This document shows positions 44,793 through 56,849 of a DNA stretch of 64,000 nucleotides, piece by piece. This stretch comes from Trichobilharzia szidati (taxonomy: Eukaryota; Platyhelminthes; Trematoda; Strigeidida; Schistosomatidae). The position numbers and the translations under genes were made by a program. The stretch's first letter is position 1. Each line of letters begins with the position of its first letter. The notes beneath the pieces were generated by a model. The model was not told the origin of the DNA, made no database searches, and worked only from the letters and a program-made list of their open reading frames with translations. The stretch is from positions 29,274,804-29,338,803 of the forward strand of contig OX235277.1 of assembly GCA_944472155.2 (NCBI GenBank), read 5' to 3'.

Positions 44793-45572
44793 CTGAATAA
44801 TAAAACTGTTGTTTAAAAAATCAATTACATCCTTTCTGTGACTCTGGTGGGGCGGTTTTGTAATCCTAAGGATTTAGAAAATGTTCAATTCCCTGGACAT
44901 TTGTTTAAATGTCCAAACACTGGATAAAGATAGGGAGACATTATTTGTCTATGCCCTTCAAGATGTTTATCCAATAGCAGAAGAGCAATATAATTTGTAT
45001 CAATGAATTAGCCAATCATGTTTTGATTGACTAGATGAAATCGATGAGTTGATAAAACTTCAACCAATCACATCAACGCCATTATCCTTGGCCGTAAATT
45101 AATAATTACAGTTAATGAAATTCTCAATTTGCAATTTACGCAATTCGAAAAGGTTAAATTTCCCTACCGTTTCCTTCGGAAACAGAAGTTGTGTACAGGA
45201 ACTCCGTTTCGCTCGTTTTCGAATGGTGTACCCAGTTTGACTGAAGTCAGAGAACCAAATCAGTTGAAGCCAACTGATCAAGGTAAAAACCACTACTGTT
45301 TGACGCGAGCAATAAACTCCTGATCATCTCAGTCAATTAATAGTATGTAATAGGCTTAGTAATCAGAAAATCAATTTTAGAAAAAGGCTAACATACTAAG
45401 CAAGTAATTCAAGTACTTGGAGAGATGAAACTTATCAAAATGAGAGTGCCGAACATTTTAAATATATCTCAGCTCAGTGTAAACTGTTTGGGATTTCTGG
45501 TTTAATTTCAGTGTAAATTTCATCAAGAATCGATTACAGAGTTAGAAAATTACTGAAAATCAAGAAGCACTG
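44793..45572. other. No gene seen
   Basis: Intron sequence just upstream of the long exon; nothing recognised. Confidence 0.35.
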
Positions 45573-45581
45573 GGCAGTTGT

Positions 45582-46078
45582 TTGAGGATCTCATCATGAG
45601 CTGACATCAGTTAGAGAACCATTGGGAAACCAGATGGGAGTACTGGACAGCTAACTGTTTCGTCCCAGCTTAGTACTCTTCATCAGTACGCACCAACACC
45701 ACAGGGATCGAACTTAGGACCTTCTGGTTACAAGGCAAGCTCATGGACCATTGAGCCACTGGTGAGGACGCTTACTCATCGAAGAAGACATTGCAAAGTA
45801 GTCGTGCTGTGTCATGAATTGGCAGAAGTGAGAATTCATGAGCTGGCCATTGGATCGCGTCCCAGTGGCCTAGTGGTCTACGGAAGGTCCTTGGTTTGAA
45901 CTCTGGTGTGGTGGGTGCCTAATGCAGAAGAGACCCAGGAGACTAGGACGAAACAGCCAGCTGTCCAGAATTGCTTGATGATTTTCCAATGGTTCTCTTA
46001 ATGATGTCAGCACATGATGAAATCCTCCAACCAATCAAAGAAAACAAAAATCCCTACAAAACCAATACTTGAAGAATA
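45582..46078. mobile_element. SINE-A inverted dimer with 9-bp TSD
   Basis: Minus copy (45582-about 45770, tail truncated) and plus copy (about 45815-46078, complete tail ATCCCTACAAAACCAATACT). The unit is flanked by GGCAGTTGT (45573-45581, 46079-46087). In the minus copy the first core box reads ATGAAGA, and an insertion lies in stem III. Confidence 0.85.
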
Positions 46079-46437
46079 GGCAGTTGTCTCTGGTAATCCT
46101 AGTTTACGTCTTATCAGAAAAACATACTCACGAGAGACTTAGAATTCCCCTGTTATTTTCCTCATAGTGAAGTTTATATTATATGCAGTAAATTTGTAGA
46201 AAGCATTATTCAGATAAAGAGGAAACAACTTTCCTATCGTTCAAAAAAAGGATAAACTGTCATTAATCATTTTGCCCCTAAATTGTTCATCAGCTGTATG
46301 TCGAACAGGTAGGTAGGCGTCTAGACTGGTCGCATGGTTTGACCTAAAGTCAGATATAAGTCAGCCAACCAATAGAAATTAGAACCATAAATTGATTTCA
46401 CTAATTATCGATTACCTGGATAAGTCAGTATGATGTT

Positions 46438-46862
46438 TAATTGGTGGATGGTGACTAGCAGGGGAATCCAGCCAAGATGTGCATTTTGTCCTATTTGGGA
46501 CTGGTCAGCTGGATGTACCTGCATTTCTCAGTGAGTGATGATGTTCCCACCAAGGCTCGAACCCAGCGCCCATAGTTTCAAAAGCCAAAGCGTTATCCAG
46601 TAAACTTCTAGGGCCACGAGACGAGAAAATCTAAAATTCAATTAAATCAATATGACCCATCGCACAAGAGGTGGCTCTCGTGGTCCAAGTCGTCTAGTGG
46701 ATAACGCTTTGGCGTTTGAAACTATGGGCGCTGGGTTCGAGACTCGGTGGGAACATCATCACTTACTGGGGAATGCAGGTAAATCCAACTGATGAGTCCC
46801 AAACAGGACAAAACGCACACCTTGGCTGGATTCCCCTGCTAGTCACCATCCACCAATTAACT
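46438..46862. mobile_element. Sm-alpha-like SINE inverted dimer
   Basis: The minus copy (46438-46621) is fused directly to a full plus copy (46622-46862). The plus copy has the leader AAATTCAATTAAATCAATAT, tRNA-like head (GTGGTCCAAGTCGTCTAGTGG; B box GGGTTCGAGACTC), the hammerhead region, and the end ACCATCCACCAATTAA. The layout matches my knowledge of schistosome Sm-alpha repeats. No TSD found. Confidence 0.85.
46780..46855 (+). ncRNA. Degenerate hammerhead (Sm-alpha-like)
   Basis: CTGATGA (46789-46795) and stem II GTCC/GGAC are intact, but GAAA has become AAAA (46810-46813) and the cleavage site is altered. Stem I segments ATCCA / TGGAT remain. Predicted inactive. The minus partner reads CTGACCA and is also broken. 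Confidence 0.75.
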
Positions 46863-47514
46863 ACCACAGTACTAATCTGTCATCAAGAGCGTTTACAGTA
46901 AGCTATACCAGACTTCAGTTAGCAGCAACCTTCGTTCAATAGTGCGGATGAGATGACCGAATGAACAACATAAGCAATAAGGAATCCTGGTAATGAACTA
47001 GTCAAGAACCGATTACCCAACAAATAAAAAGAAGGATGGTTAGTTCGAACATGATTGCCTAGTGCCTGACTATGCGCCCTACTTATTGTTTTATGGTTGC
47101 CCAGGAAAGAGCTAGGTGTGGTTTCTATTGGCTGAAAATCGACTGCTTAAGCCAATGAGTCACATGCCCACGATATGGAAATAAAGATGAGTTGGATATA
47201 TGGTTCACCTAAAGAATCCTTCTAATGATGGGTTAGGGTGTTCGAAGGTGATATGGATAAGATCATGTGAAGACGGATGAAAATAATGGAAGACAACAAG
47301 GTGGAATGGAGACGTGCACCTAATGCGCCACAATCCATTCAGAATGCCAGGTAAGATAGATGAAAATAAGAATGGGAGGTTTATTTTTAACATTCCTACA
47401 ATACACCTTTTTGAGAAACAGACACTGTAATATATCAATTAAGAAAAAAATAAGTCCTCAAAATCCCCCCCTTAACCCACAGTTATGAAAAAACAGAAGT
47501 ACACTAAAAATCAT
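46863..47514. other. No gene seen
   Basis: Unrecognised sequence, possibly old repeat; ends in a C run at 47465. Confidence 0.35.
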
Positions 47515-47523
47515 ACTAATATA

Positions 47524-48830
47524 AATGTAAAACTTGGGCACTATGGTAGCAGATAACTCCGTACTAATTTGTTTATTAGATATACCACACAGTAAAACAG
47601 CATTATTTACTGGATGATGAAGTTTCAAACACAATTGATTCTTGTTCATGATCATATCAATTGTAACCACACAACATCGAAGCTTGAGTTTCACAGTTTT
47701 CTTTATTCATTACTATTTGTCGTCATAGGGATAGTAGAATTTCTCACATGTCCGAGTGGAAAAGTATTGAGTCATTCCTATTACACACGTTTTTTCAGTT
47801 TATTCGATAAACAAACCTTCCGTCATCAATGTCAACAACGCCAAGAACTTGAACTTAGAACAAAAGTGCCACAATAGGACATAATGCCAGGAGTGAAGCT
47901 ATGCCTGACTTCCACAGTATTTAGATTCCAAGGCAAAACGCACAAACTATCTGAAGTAGTTGCTATGGGCATTCAAGCCCACAAACTCATTTAGAAACAA
48001 GCTTTGTCGGTTAAAGGATCAGCTGGTGGACCCAGTTAAAGAAAACAATTTAGTTTATCTAATACTCCGTCTGCAATGATTGTCAGGTCAAATACATAGG
48101 TCAAAGTAGTAGAACAGGGGCAGTTAGTCAGACTAGCAAAGCACAAAATACTAGTAAAATGTAGATTAGTTGACCCGAATAAGATAGAAATCTAGAGGAT
48201 AGCGAAGTTATAGCACTACATGCAATTACACACAACTACACAAAAGGATGGGATGGGATAAGATAACAGCTTTAAAATCTAATGTAAAAGGGTAGAAGGA
48301 GAGATTGATAACGGAAGCTTTGTTTATCGAATCAACTGACAGGGAATACGTGTGATAGGAATGATTCAACACTTGTCCACTGGGACATCTGAGAAATTCT
48401 GCTTTCTCTACGATGAATAGGAAAGAGTAAAGAAAACTACAAAGTGGAAGTTATGAAGTTGTATGGTGGCGTCGGTGGCAGAGCGGTTAGGACTCTCACC
48501 GACCATGAACATGGTCTGGGGTTCGATCCCCAGCCGATGCACATCTGATATCAATTGGTCAGCCTGCAAAATTTGAGCTAGCGATATCACATGCTGAAAA
48601 TTCCATACTTGTACTAATAATATGGTGTGGAATCAAGCTATAATAAAAAAAATCAAAATAATTGATTTTATGATTATGAACAATAAATAAATTGTGGCTG
48701 GGGCTTCGTCATCCAGTAAATATTACTGTTTCACTGTGTGATATTTCTGATAAGCACATTACTGTGGAATTACCCTCAAAATCACATTATAGACTAATAT
48801 ATTAGGCTGTACAATATACAAAACCCTGTT
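47524..48830 (+). pseudogene. PLE-B inverted dimer, interrupted by SINE-C
   Basis: A minus PLE-B tail (47524-about 47840) is joined to a longer plus body (about 47845-48466). The body has the remnant FKPTNSFRNKLCRLK-like sequence and QSSRTGAVS. The plus tail resumes after SINE-C (about 48661-48830). Highly decayed. Confidence 0.7.
48467..48660 (+). mobile_element. SINE-C copy in PLE-B
   Basis: Head GTCGGTGGCAGAGCGGTTAG, B box GGGTTCGATCCCC, body and A-rich tail. It lies within the PLE-B 3' UTR, whose sequence continues on the right (TATGATTATGAACAATAAA). Confidence 0.85.
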
Positions 48831-49031
48831 GAAAGGTATTCAGTGTGTTGATGAGCCTAAAATTGCTGCTGAAATTAGATTGTTTGTATTAAATGACTGA
48901 AAGAATGAAGGATCTCTTGAACAAATGCAATAAATTACCAAAGAGAATGGCAGAAATGTTTTAACCAATGGCACACAAACTTGGTTTTGCTCAATTTATC
49001 TGTCTAATTTTTCCAATAAAACTGGTACCTT

Positions 49032-49290
49032 CAAGAGTTAGTTTGTAGGCAATTGGTTTGTTTTAAGTTGGTTGATCGCGCTAAAATCGAGAATTGAAAA
49101 AAGTTAGAATTCGCAGATCATTGAATTCCTGCCCAGTTGGCTGAATAGTCAATGAGCATGGCCTCGTAACCTGATTACGCTTTGGGTGCGTACTGCTGAA
49201 GAGACCCAAACTAGGGCAAAGCAGCTGTTCAGTACTGTCTGGTTTTCAAGCATTCTCTAATTGATATCAGTATGTCATCGAGCTCAAAAG
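49032..49290. mobile_element. SINE-A inverted dimer, small left arm
   Basis: A minus tail piece (49032-about 49085) then a plus copy (about 49103-49290). The ribozyme keeps GTACTG-CTGAAGA and stem I, but the second core box reads AAAG in place of GAAA. Confidence 0.7.
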
Positions 49291-49599
49291 GCTAAGGTTT
49301 GATTCCCAGCCAGTGAGATTTGCACACTTTCTGAGGATATTAGCACTATCACTCAGTCAATATTTAAAATGGAGGATTTTTTAAAATCAATACAAATAAC
49401 GCATCTTACGGGTGAATGAACACATGACAGGTAAAGCTTCACGTATAAGATTTTGTATTTCACAATGGACGGAAAACAAAAGGACATTGTTTTTACTCAC
49501 GTTTCACTATTTAATGTTGCTGCTAATAGCTTTATCAAAGAATTATTAAACTGGAATTTAAAAAATCCCGCCTATAATACTCCAACTTATTCATTTTTC

Positions 49600-51060
49600 C
49601 TCAGCATGAGGTAGTTTTTACGTTGTGAAGCTGGTCACCTGGTAAAGATGACGAAACTAAGTGTAGATTGTTGGATTTGATAAGCGTATAAAACTGTAAA
49701 AGCAGCATGCGTTTACATAATGAAATTGTTTATCACATTCGTGTTGATTTTATCATTTCATGGGGGAGGGGGGGCTGTTTTAACTAGGTCGAATTCTCCA
49801 TTATGGATAAAATTTTATTCTGATAAAATCACACAGTGTTATACAGTAATATTTACTAATAACCACGTTCCGAGCACAATTTATTATCGCCCATAATCAT
49901 ATCAAGTCACTCACACAACTTCCTTGCTTCATTTATATACATAAGTAAAGATTGGTGATTAGACATTTAAGTAAAATCACTATAAGATAATGTACATTCA
50001 GAAATAATAATATGAGTGTTATCAATCAAATACAATCAGATGGGAAATAAGACGAGTGTTTTTATTGTCAAAATAAATAAGTAACTTGTTTGAATGTTAT
50101 GATGTAAATTGAATACATTTTAACGTCATTTATCATTCTCCGACTTGACTTGTAATAATATCTTCCATACATATCTCTGATATTTGCGTTGAGCCATTTC
50201 TGTTGCATGTGTTGTGTTGTATGTAAACTCGATGAACCAGGCAGGATTCAGTAATCAATCTCTGTCTCCATCAACCTATAATACTTTTTAGAATTTTGAC
50301 TCTGTCTCACCCACCTTATTGTGTGGTTGTGTGTTAATGCGAGTTAATGCATACAGTGTGATTGCTGAGTTCCTCTTTCTAAATGACTTGTCTCCATGCA
50401 GTCAATCATTCTAAATTTAGCTAAATTCTTATGTTCTGATAATCTCACTACCCCCACCATATCTTCTAGTTTAACCTATGTAGTTGACCTCATTCACAGT
50501 CACTGCAAGGTATTTTCTAAATTATATTATTTTGTTTAATCGGGTCCACCATGCCCTTTAGCCTACAGAGCTTGTCCTGACTGAGTGAGTTTGTAGGTTT
50601 ATCCTAATATCAGCTTAAATTCTGTTTTAGTCCATCATTCCAATTCAGACAATTCGGATTCCATTTGATATGAAGTGCTTCTGATGATATCAGACGTTCT
50701 TTGTGATTTCTGAAATTTTTTTGGATTATTTCAGTGTTGTCAAAATAAATTTTGTGACCTGATTCTATAGCGTGTAGACGAGCTACGACTGATGGTTTCC
50801 CAATTCTTTCTAATTCATCTGGATTTCTCAGTGGTCGAATAGAGGCATCTCCTTGGCGTTCATTTCTTCTGATTTTGATTTCCCCTGGCGAGGTTTGTCC
50901 GATGTATATCGCATCATATTTCAAGCACTTTATTTTACAGACACAATGTATGCGGTATGTAACTCAGGTGACTGTTATTCCAAAATAAATATCATTTCCT
51001 CTTTATCATTCTTTGAGTGCCATGTAGAACATAAGATGACAAGCTTCAGTCTTTGAAGTT
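49600..51060 (-). pseudogene. Mosaic of decayed minus-strand Penelope-like elements
   Basis: 49600-49790 is the tail of the 24990-25625 family. 49795-49925 and about 50210-50480 are PLE-B pieces. 50610-50924 is an open frame of the first family with DAIYIGQTSPGEIKIRRNER, HAIESGHKIYFDNTEIIQKN and HKERLISSEALHIKWNPN. This GIY-YIG segment keeps YIG, Arg and the C-terminal block, but the EH pair is ER. Confidence 0.7.
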
Positions 51061-51439
51061 TCAGTGACTGTGATGTCGCTGTTTTTACGGGGTGAATTTT
51101 GTAGCTTCAGGCTCAACCTTCTGTCTTTTCCAAGTTAACCACTAGCTAGACAAGATTAAGCGGAATACATCCTCCGAGAGTCAAGCCTGCCACTCTCGCG
51201 TAGTTAACCCACTGACGCATTATCAATTCTCAGTGGATTCTATCGAAAAAGCCATCTACCTTGTCAGTCTACGTGTAAGCTATAAACACACATTATAAAT
51301 TTATTTAACGTATTTATCAAATATATTTCCTGTGTGTTGAAGTTTCTCTGGCTTTTTGAAAGATTTATTAGTGTGAGGTTGCTAGCCCCACACACAATTC
51401 TCCGTCTTTACCCAGGGTGGGACCGTCTAGAAAACTAGC

Positions 51440-51955
51440 GAGGCAGTTAACAAGGCACAGCATAAGTAACAGGATTCGCATTTTCAACACATATGTGTAG
51501 CTGGTTCTTCTATACGGCTCGGAAACTCGGCCAGCGTGTAACAGAAAGGATTTCCAACAGGTTGAAGAATTTCATCAACAGCTGCCCACTTCGCCGGCTC
51601 CATACTGAAGATCAAATGGCCAGAAAGAATAAGCAACAAAAAATTAATGGAACAAACCAACGAAGAGTAGATCGCTCAACGAATATGTAAGAGAAAATGG
51701 AGATGGACTGATTGGACATACATTGAGGAGGCCGTCAAATGACATCTCACGCCAGACATTCGAGTGGGATCTAAACGGGAAGCGACGAGTGTGTAGTCCT
51801 GGGGTGACATGGAGGAGATCGTGTGAAGAAGAGATGAAAGAGTTTGTTCAATCGTGGACCGAGCTGAAGAGGACGGCAGAAAACAGGACAAAGTGGAGAT
51901 GTGTTGTTGAAGCCCTATGTTCCATTCGGAACGCAAGGGAATAATAATAATAATT
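51440..51955 (+). mobile_element. RTE-like LINE 3' end
   Basis: Plus strand: RIFNTNVKSVLLYGS-type region in decayed form (51478-51530), FINSCPLRRL, then ETFEWDLNGKRRVCSPGVTW and RSCEEEMKEFVQSWTELKRT (51745-51880). It ends with ALCSIRNARE, the family tail and an AAT microsatellite. Confidence 0.85.
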
Positions 51956-52003
51956 TAATAAATATCTGTAATAAATACTGCACAGAATGTAGTTAAAGCC
52001 TAC

Positions 52004-52374
52004 CTCTTCACCATTGAAGATCTAGGTGATAATGGATATGATTTTGTCCTGTATACTGTGCATCTTGCTCTGGGATTTATTGATTCAGACATTTCTGATG
52101 GTGTTGGTGTTACAACTAATGACTGATTAGAGGATGTTTTATGCGTATCAATAAGATTATCATTTGAGTCTGACCATTGTGTATCACTGGTGTGCATGGT
52201 GTTGATACCATTTGTTGAATGTAATAAATTCTTTTGTGATTCATAGCTCATTATTATTCCGTTCTCATTATGACCATTTGTAGTAGTCACGGTAGTAGTA
52301 GTGATGAACTGTGATCGATTGATTGGTGTAGTACAGGCTGTTGAACCATTCATAGCACTCCATACTGATGTACG
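52004..52374 (-). CDS. Host gene exon: Ser/Thr/Asn-rich segment
   Basis: A 371-nt minus exon with acceptor TTGATCCTAACAG (including a CTAAC branch-like site) and donor AAGAG|GTAGGC. Open: RTSVWSAMNGSTACTTPINR, a Thr-rich stretch, then TPTPSEMSESINPRARCTVY and YPLSPRSSMVK. It starts in phase 0, joining the preceding exon (58855-58985, also ending in phase 0). It ends two bases into a codon, joining 44202-44792. Several SP sites suggest a disordered, phosphorylated linker. Confidence 0.75.
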
Positions 52375-52449
52375 CTGTTAGGATCAATTTGAATATTTTT
52401 ATCAAAATTAAAAATCAATTAATTTATAATTACAAAATAATGATAATAC

Positions 52450-52754
52450 TAATATTTTCAAGAGTTCGGTTTGTAAGGATTAGATTTGTTTATACGAGTT
52501 TGACCATGGATTGATATCAGTTAGAGAACCACTGAAAACCAGCACTGGAGTACTGGACAGCTGTTTCATCCTGGTTCGGGAATCGTCATCAGTACGCACT
52601 GGACCCAGGGCATTTCAGTTACAAGGCAAGCTCGAACCCCAGGGTGTGCGTACTGCAGATGATTCCCAAACTAGGATGAAACAGCTGTTCATTACTTCCT
52701 GATTTTCAATGGTTCTCTAACTGATATCATCCCGTGGTCAAACTCGTATAAACA
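52450..52754. mobile_element. SINE-A inverted dimer with 8-bp TSD
   Basis: Minus copy about 52457-52635 and plus copy about 52636-52754, sharing the tail CCATGGTCAAACTCGTATAA-type sequence. Flanked by GATAATAC (52442-52449, 52755-52762). The ribozyme stem I and GAAACAGCTGTCC remain, but the first core box is altered in both. Confidence 0.8.
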
Positions 52755-53183
52755 GATAATACAAGTAATAAACTTCATAATAAACAGCATCAATGGTTTA
52801 CAAGCCTGTAATTATTCTACATTTTGATGAAATCAGTAATTAAATATCAGTTCTTGTCATTGATAGCCAGTATTTGTACACCTTCAGCAAATATTCAAAC
52901 ATGCGAAATATATTCCCAGTTCTTATCAGGAATAAAAACTCTGTACCATTGTCCCTATTACTGCTATGACGAAGTGTTACTGGTTTGTGGTTGTCGTTTA
53001 ACCTGACCAGTCACGGCACAATAATCAACTAATTACTTGAAAGTATTCCCAACACTGAGATAGACAGAGGTCAGATTTAACTGTGACAACAACGACATCA
53101 AATCAACAACGTTTATATATGTATATACATTAACAAATCTTAAGAAATTAAGCCATGAATAAATAGGGGAATCTAATTGCATG

Positions 53184-53284
53184 GAGGATTTCATCATGAG
53201 CTGACATCAGTTAGAGAACCATTGGAAAACCAGCTGGGAGTACTGGACAGCTGTTTCGTCCTAGTTTGGGACTCTTCAGCAGTA
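53184..53284 (-). mobile_element. SINE-A 3' fragment starting at its hammerhead
   Basis: A minus copy whose 5' end coincides with the first base pairs of ribozyme stem I; the tRNA-like head is absent. It runs from the intact hammerhead through CAGTTAG.. to ATCCTCCATGCAA. It may result from RT stopping at the structured ribozyme. Confidence 0.8.
53240..53284 (-). ncRNA. Hammerhead ribozyme motif, intact core (SINE-A)
   Basis: Read on the minus strand: stem I TACTG, core CTGAAGA (fits CUGANGA), stem II GTCC-CAAACTA-GGAC and core GAAA. Then a palindromic minimal stem III (A)CAGCTGT, cleavage triplet GTC, and stem I CAGTAC. All pairs are Watson-Crick and all core residues are consensus. It is the only SINE-A copy here with a fully canonical core. 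Confidence 0.85.
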
Positions 53285-53959
53285 AGCTAAAAAATAAACC
53301 AATCAAAACGTCCAGTCTGATTTTTGTGTTATTGCCTGTTTAAATCATGACTCCACAGCTAACAAAGAAACTGATGCGCCCTGGCAATTTATATTTTAAA
53401 ACCACTAACTTATTTGTCAAGCTAAACGTTGTAACGCTGCTTCGTCTTTCTAAACTACGAGGAAGTTTAATAAATAAATCACCTTGTGTTTCTTCACAAA
53501 AACTTTAATCATTCCTTTCAATCCCAGGGGAATACATAGGACTTCAAGTTTTGAGATTTGAAGTTTTTCGGTAGCCGTGTTGGTATGGCATAACCATACC
53601 CAACCTCCAGTTGAGGTTTGCACGTGCAACGACCGACAATTGAACTCCGACCACATGCGCAATTAGTGAGCATTCTTCTATTGATCTACGGATGCAAATA
53701 GATTCGTAGATCTGTTGAATTGAATGTGAAAGAATATTTTTTACTCGAAAATTATCTTCTAACAAACGTTTACCAGCTGAGAAGTATTGAGGTTAGGCAA
53801 AGATTGCTAGTAAAGCAAGGGAGTCAACCGATGAGGTAGCGAACCTATACTGACTGAGATGACTAAGAGATGTGTTGCCCATGGCAGGCAATCGTGGCTG
53901 ACATAGGATTAGGTTGGAACAGAGTTTCTGGAAGTCAAACCAAAACCTGGAGCAAATCC
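53285..53959. other. No gene seen
   Basis: Unrecognised sequence; no splice-flanked exon found. Confidence 0.35.
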
Positions 53960-54215
53960 ATGAAGTCACTAGTAGCTAGTCTGAGCCACTTAGGGAGGTG
54001 TAAGCTGCCTGGCTGGAGTCTTCCAGATGCCAAGAACCAGTGACTGGAGACTATTGGTGATATGGCTCAAATTTGTTCTCACTGATGCAAATACATTCAT
54101 TCTTTGTAATTCGCCATATCCATTAAACCCTCGGGTTTTCCCTTGCTGCTATTTTCTCCCTCTTATGTCTTTCTTTGTGTGCCACATGGAGTGTGGTATT
54201 TTGAAATGATGCACT
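53960..54215 (+). repeat. Dispersed repeat E, copy 2
   Basis: Matches the reverse complement of 11335-11690 (GAGACTATTGGTGATATGGC, GATGCAAATACATTCATTCT). The ORF in it is incidental. Confidence 0.55.
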
Positions 54216-54591
54216 TCTGTGGAAAGTTATATATTGTTGAGCAGACCTCTATTTGACCACTTTCCAGCTAAATTACTTGGCCTTTTACGTAAGAAAATTG
54301 TTTCTTTTACGCCTTTATTCAACATGCGACATTCATTCGTACTTTCAGAATATCTCTTAATTATTTCTACAGATAACAAGGAACTTAACAACTGCTTTAT
54401 TCTTCTACATTATGCAACTTAATCACGCAATATAAATATCCATCATCTTTATGATCAATGTTACTGAAGTATTTGAATGTTCCGCATCCAAATGTTGACT
54501 GTTTTGTGGTTATATGAATCTGACAAGAACCGAACAAATATAATGACATAATTTTTTCTAGCTGAAAATGTTATTTTCGCTTTGTTGAAGT

Positions 54592-54645
54592 TTTCAAGTA
54601 TCTGTTTTGTAGGGATTTTTGTTTGATTGCATGGAGGATTTCAAG
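54592..54645 (-). mobile_element. SINE-A tail fragment
   Basis: Minus-strand 3' end only (TCAAGTATCTGTTTTGTAGG at the left edge). Heavily truncated. Confidence 0.55.
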
Positions 54646-54831
54646 TTTACCAAAGGAAATTGATAATGTGGACATATTGCATACATAGTTATTTTATCCA
54701 AACACAGTTAATTACTTTAAAGTAGTTATAAGTAGTTAGATAGGTATTGGAAGAAAATGCGAGGGAGGCAGACTAGTAGGCTATAGAATATAATGTTCGT
54801 TCCTCAAAATCTCTCTTGTCTTCTAGATCAT

Positions 54832-55650
54832 TGTTACTTATTCTTGGGTTCCGAGTGCAGCATATGGCTTTAACAACACATCTCCACTTTCTTCTATTTT
54901 CTCCTGGCCTCTTTAGTTGGCAAGCTCTGAGACTGCTCATAATCTGTCATCCCCTCCTTACACGATCTCTTCCATGTCACCCTCGAAGTGACGACTCACT
55001 CTTCCCTTCCCATTAGGATTCCACTCAGACGTTGACTTGCATTGTATGCGATATCATTCGATAGTCTCCTCAGCATACGCCCAGTCTATCTCCATTTTCT
55101 TTTACTTGGTTTTGATCAATCGACTCTTGGTTGGGGTCTTCCCGGAGTTTCTTGCCACTAATTCTCTCTGGCCGGCTATCTGATCTTCACTATGTAGCCA
55201 TAGTAGTGGACAGCTGTTGATAAAAGTTTGTAATCTGTGGCAAATACTGTCTTGGAGTGCCGAATTTCTGATCCACATATGAGAACTGACCGAATTCACA
55301 TTTGTGTTGAAAATCCAAGTCTTGTCCTTTACACTGAGTGCGGAAGATTTCCAAACGGATTTCAGAGTGTTGAATGTCTGTCTTGCCTTTTCGATTCTGT
55401 CTGGCCTTGACATCTTCATCGGTGCCAACTGTCTGTGGTTGAAACGCCGCTCCCTAGGTAGGTGAAGGAAGTAACCTCTGTCAAATTCCCCCCTTTGATG
55501 GTAATTGGTGCTGGTTGTTGCTGCTCTTGGTTGGTTGGTTACCTTAATCATCTTCGTCTTCTCTAGGTTTACCTGGAGTCCTGTCTTCTCTGTCCGCCTC
55601 TTCTGCCAGTTCGTTGGTTTTCGCTAGCAAGTTTTTGAGTTTGTGTGACA
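54832..55650 (-). pseudogene. RTE-like LINE 3' half, decayed
   Basis: The minus strand encodes RIEKARQTFNTLKSVWKSSA, then LSVKDKTWIFNTNVNSV and HRLQTFINSCPLLWL (55150-55400), with the Gln-type linker and EKTKMIKVTNQPRA upstream. The 3' end shows the family tail in altered form. Frameshifts throughout. Confidence 0.8.
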
Positions 55651-56254
55651 TTAAACAGATCATCCTTACTCAGTTTAATCGAAAGTCCTTTTGTAATTTT
55701 CATTTAAGCAGTGATAGAATTGCAACACCTAGTAATACCATGTGAATTACTAACATTGTGGACTGAAACAAAATGTAACGCAGTAGTAGTTAGTGTGATA
55801 TCATGTAGATGAGTCATCATGTTGAAATTGCAGTTGATGAACTTGTGTCTTCACTGAAGCAAGTGAAATACCCCTCAGAGATTGATTGAGGCAAGGGGAG
55901 GATACTAATTTCATCAATACTTCTGACATGCTTTACTGATGAGTGGTAGTAACAAAAAAATCTGGGCACAGGGTTCCTTTCCAGTTACCTACACACTGTG
56001 ACAGTGAGTTTTCAAGCTTGGTTACCTATTGCAAAAGTGGCTGAGTGAGTTCAGCTCGCACCAGTCCTAAAGACTAGACACATAATGCTGGTTAATCCTA
56101 AGTAAACAGTCGATATAATTATTTGATCTTCTTGACAATTTATAAGTGTATTAGTAAAGCTTGTTTAAGAATGTAACGGACAGATTACTCATTTGTGATC
56201 CAGAAAATATTTTTTATCTATTAGTGAACTAATCTGATACGCATGCCACATGTT
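55651..56254. other. No gene seen
   Basis: Unrecognised AT-rich sequence. Confidence 0.35.
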
Positions 56255-56485
56255 CTTCCTTGATCACCTTAGACAAATCAAGAAGTTTTTACAGCACTAG
56301 TTGTGCACTCTATCGATCGAAAGTGGACAAGTTTCTGTCTGAAGTCATTTCCAAATGTGTTAATAAATTCACATGTATGTGTCACAGTAAGTACATTGAT
56401 TTTCCCCAACACATTCCAAAAGATGTATGTTCTTCTCTTGTTAATACTATGGATCCAGTAAAGTCTTCCATTAGGTCAACCGAGA
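56255..56485 (+). pseudogene. Penelope-like linker/GIY-YIG fragment
   Basis: SRSFYSTSCALYRSKVDKFL then SEVISKCVNKFTCMCHSKYI aligns with LYSTTCSISQSKLDKYPADV of the 8600-10245 copy. It is cut by SINE-B. Confidence 0.7.
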
Positions 56486-56680
56486 GCCTGATTGGCTCAG
56501 TGGTAAAGTCTCTGATTACAACACTGGGTGACGCAGTTTCGAATCTCAGAATGGCCATGAGTTCCTTCGAGACTACATATACGCCTTGCTGGCGAGTGAA
56601 TGCTAACGAGTACGAAACCAAGGTCTAGCTAAGGCTTCCTGTGGCCGATCTCCTACAGCCAACTCATATATTTTGGGCTG
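56486..56680 (+). mobile_element. SINE-B copy with full tRNA-like head
   Basis: Head TGATTGGCTCAGTGGTAAAG and B-box-like GTTTCGAATCTC, spacer, degenerate hammerhead (56583-56635: CTGGCGA, stem II GTGA...GTAC, GAAA, CCAAGGTC) and tail CCTACAGCCAACTCATAT. It shows that the SINE-B 5' part is tRNA-derived. Confidence 0.8.
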
Positions 56681-56849
56681 TCTTCAACCAAAAATAATAG
56701 TCAAAATAAAATGCGCACATTTTATACTGTGCATTTTGATTCATATCTAGAAATCTGGAGACTAAAGTAAACACACTTCCTTAGCTTTGTATCAATGAAA
56801 TACAAATGTAATCTGATCAGGTGCTTAGCATTTAAAGCGAGGTCCATTT

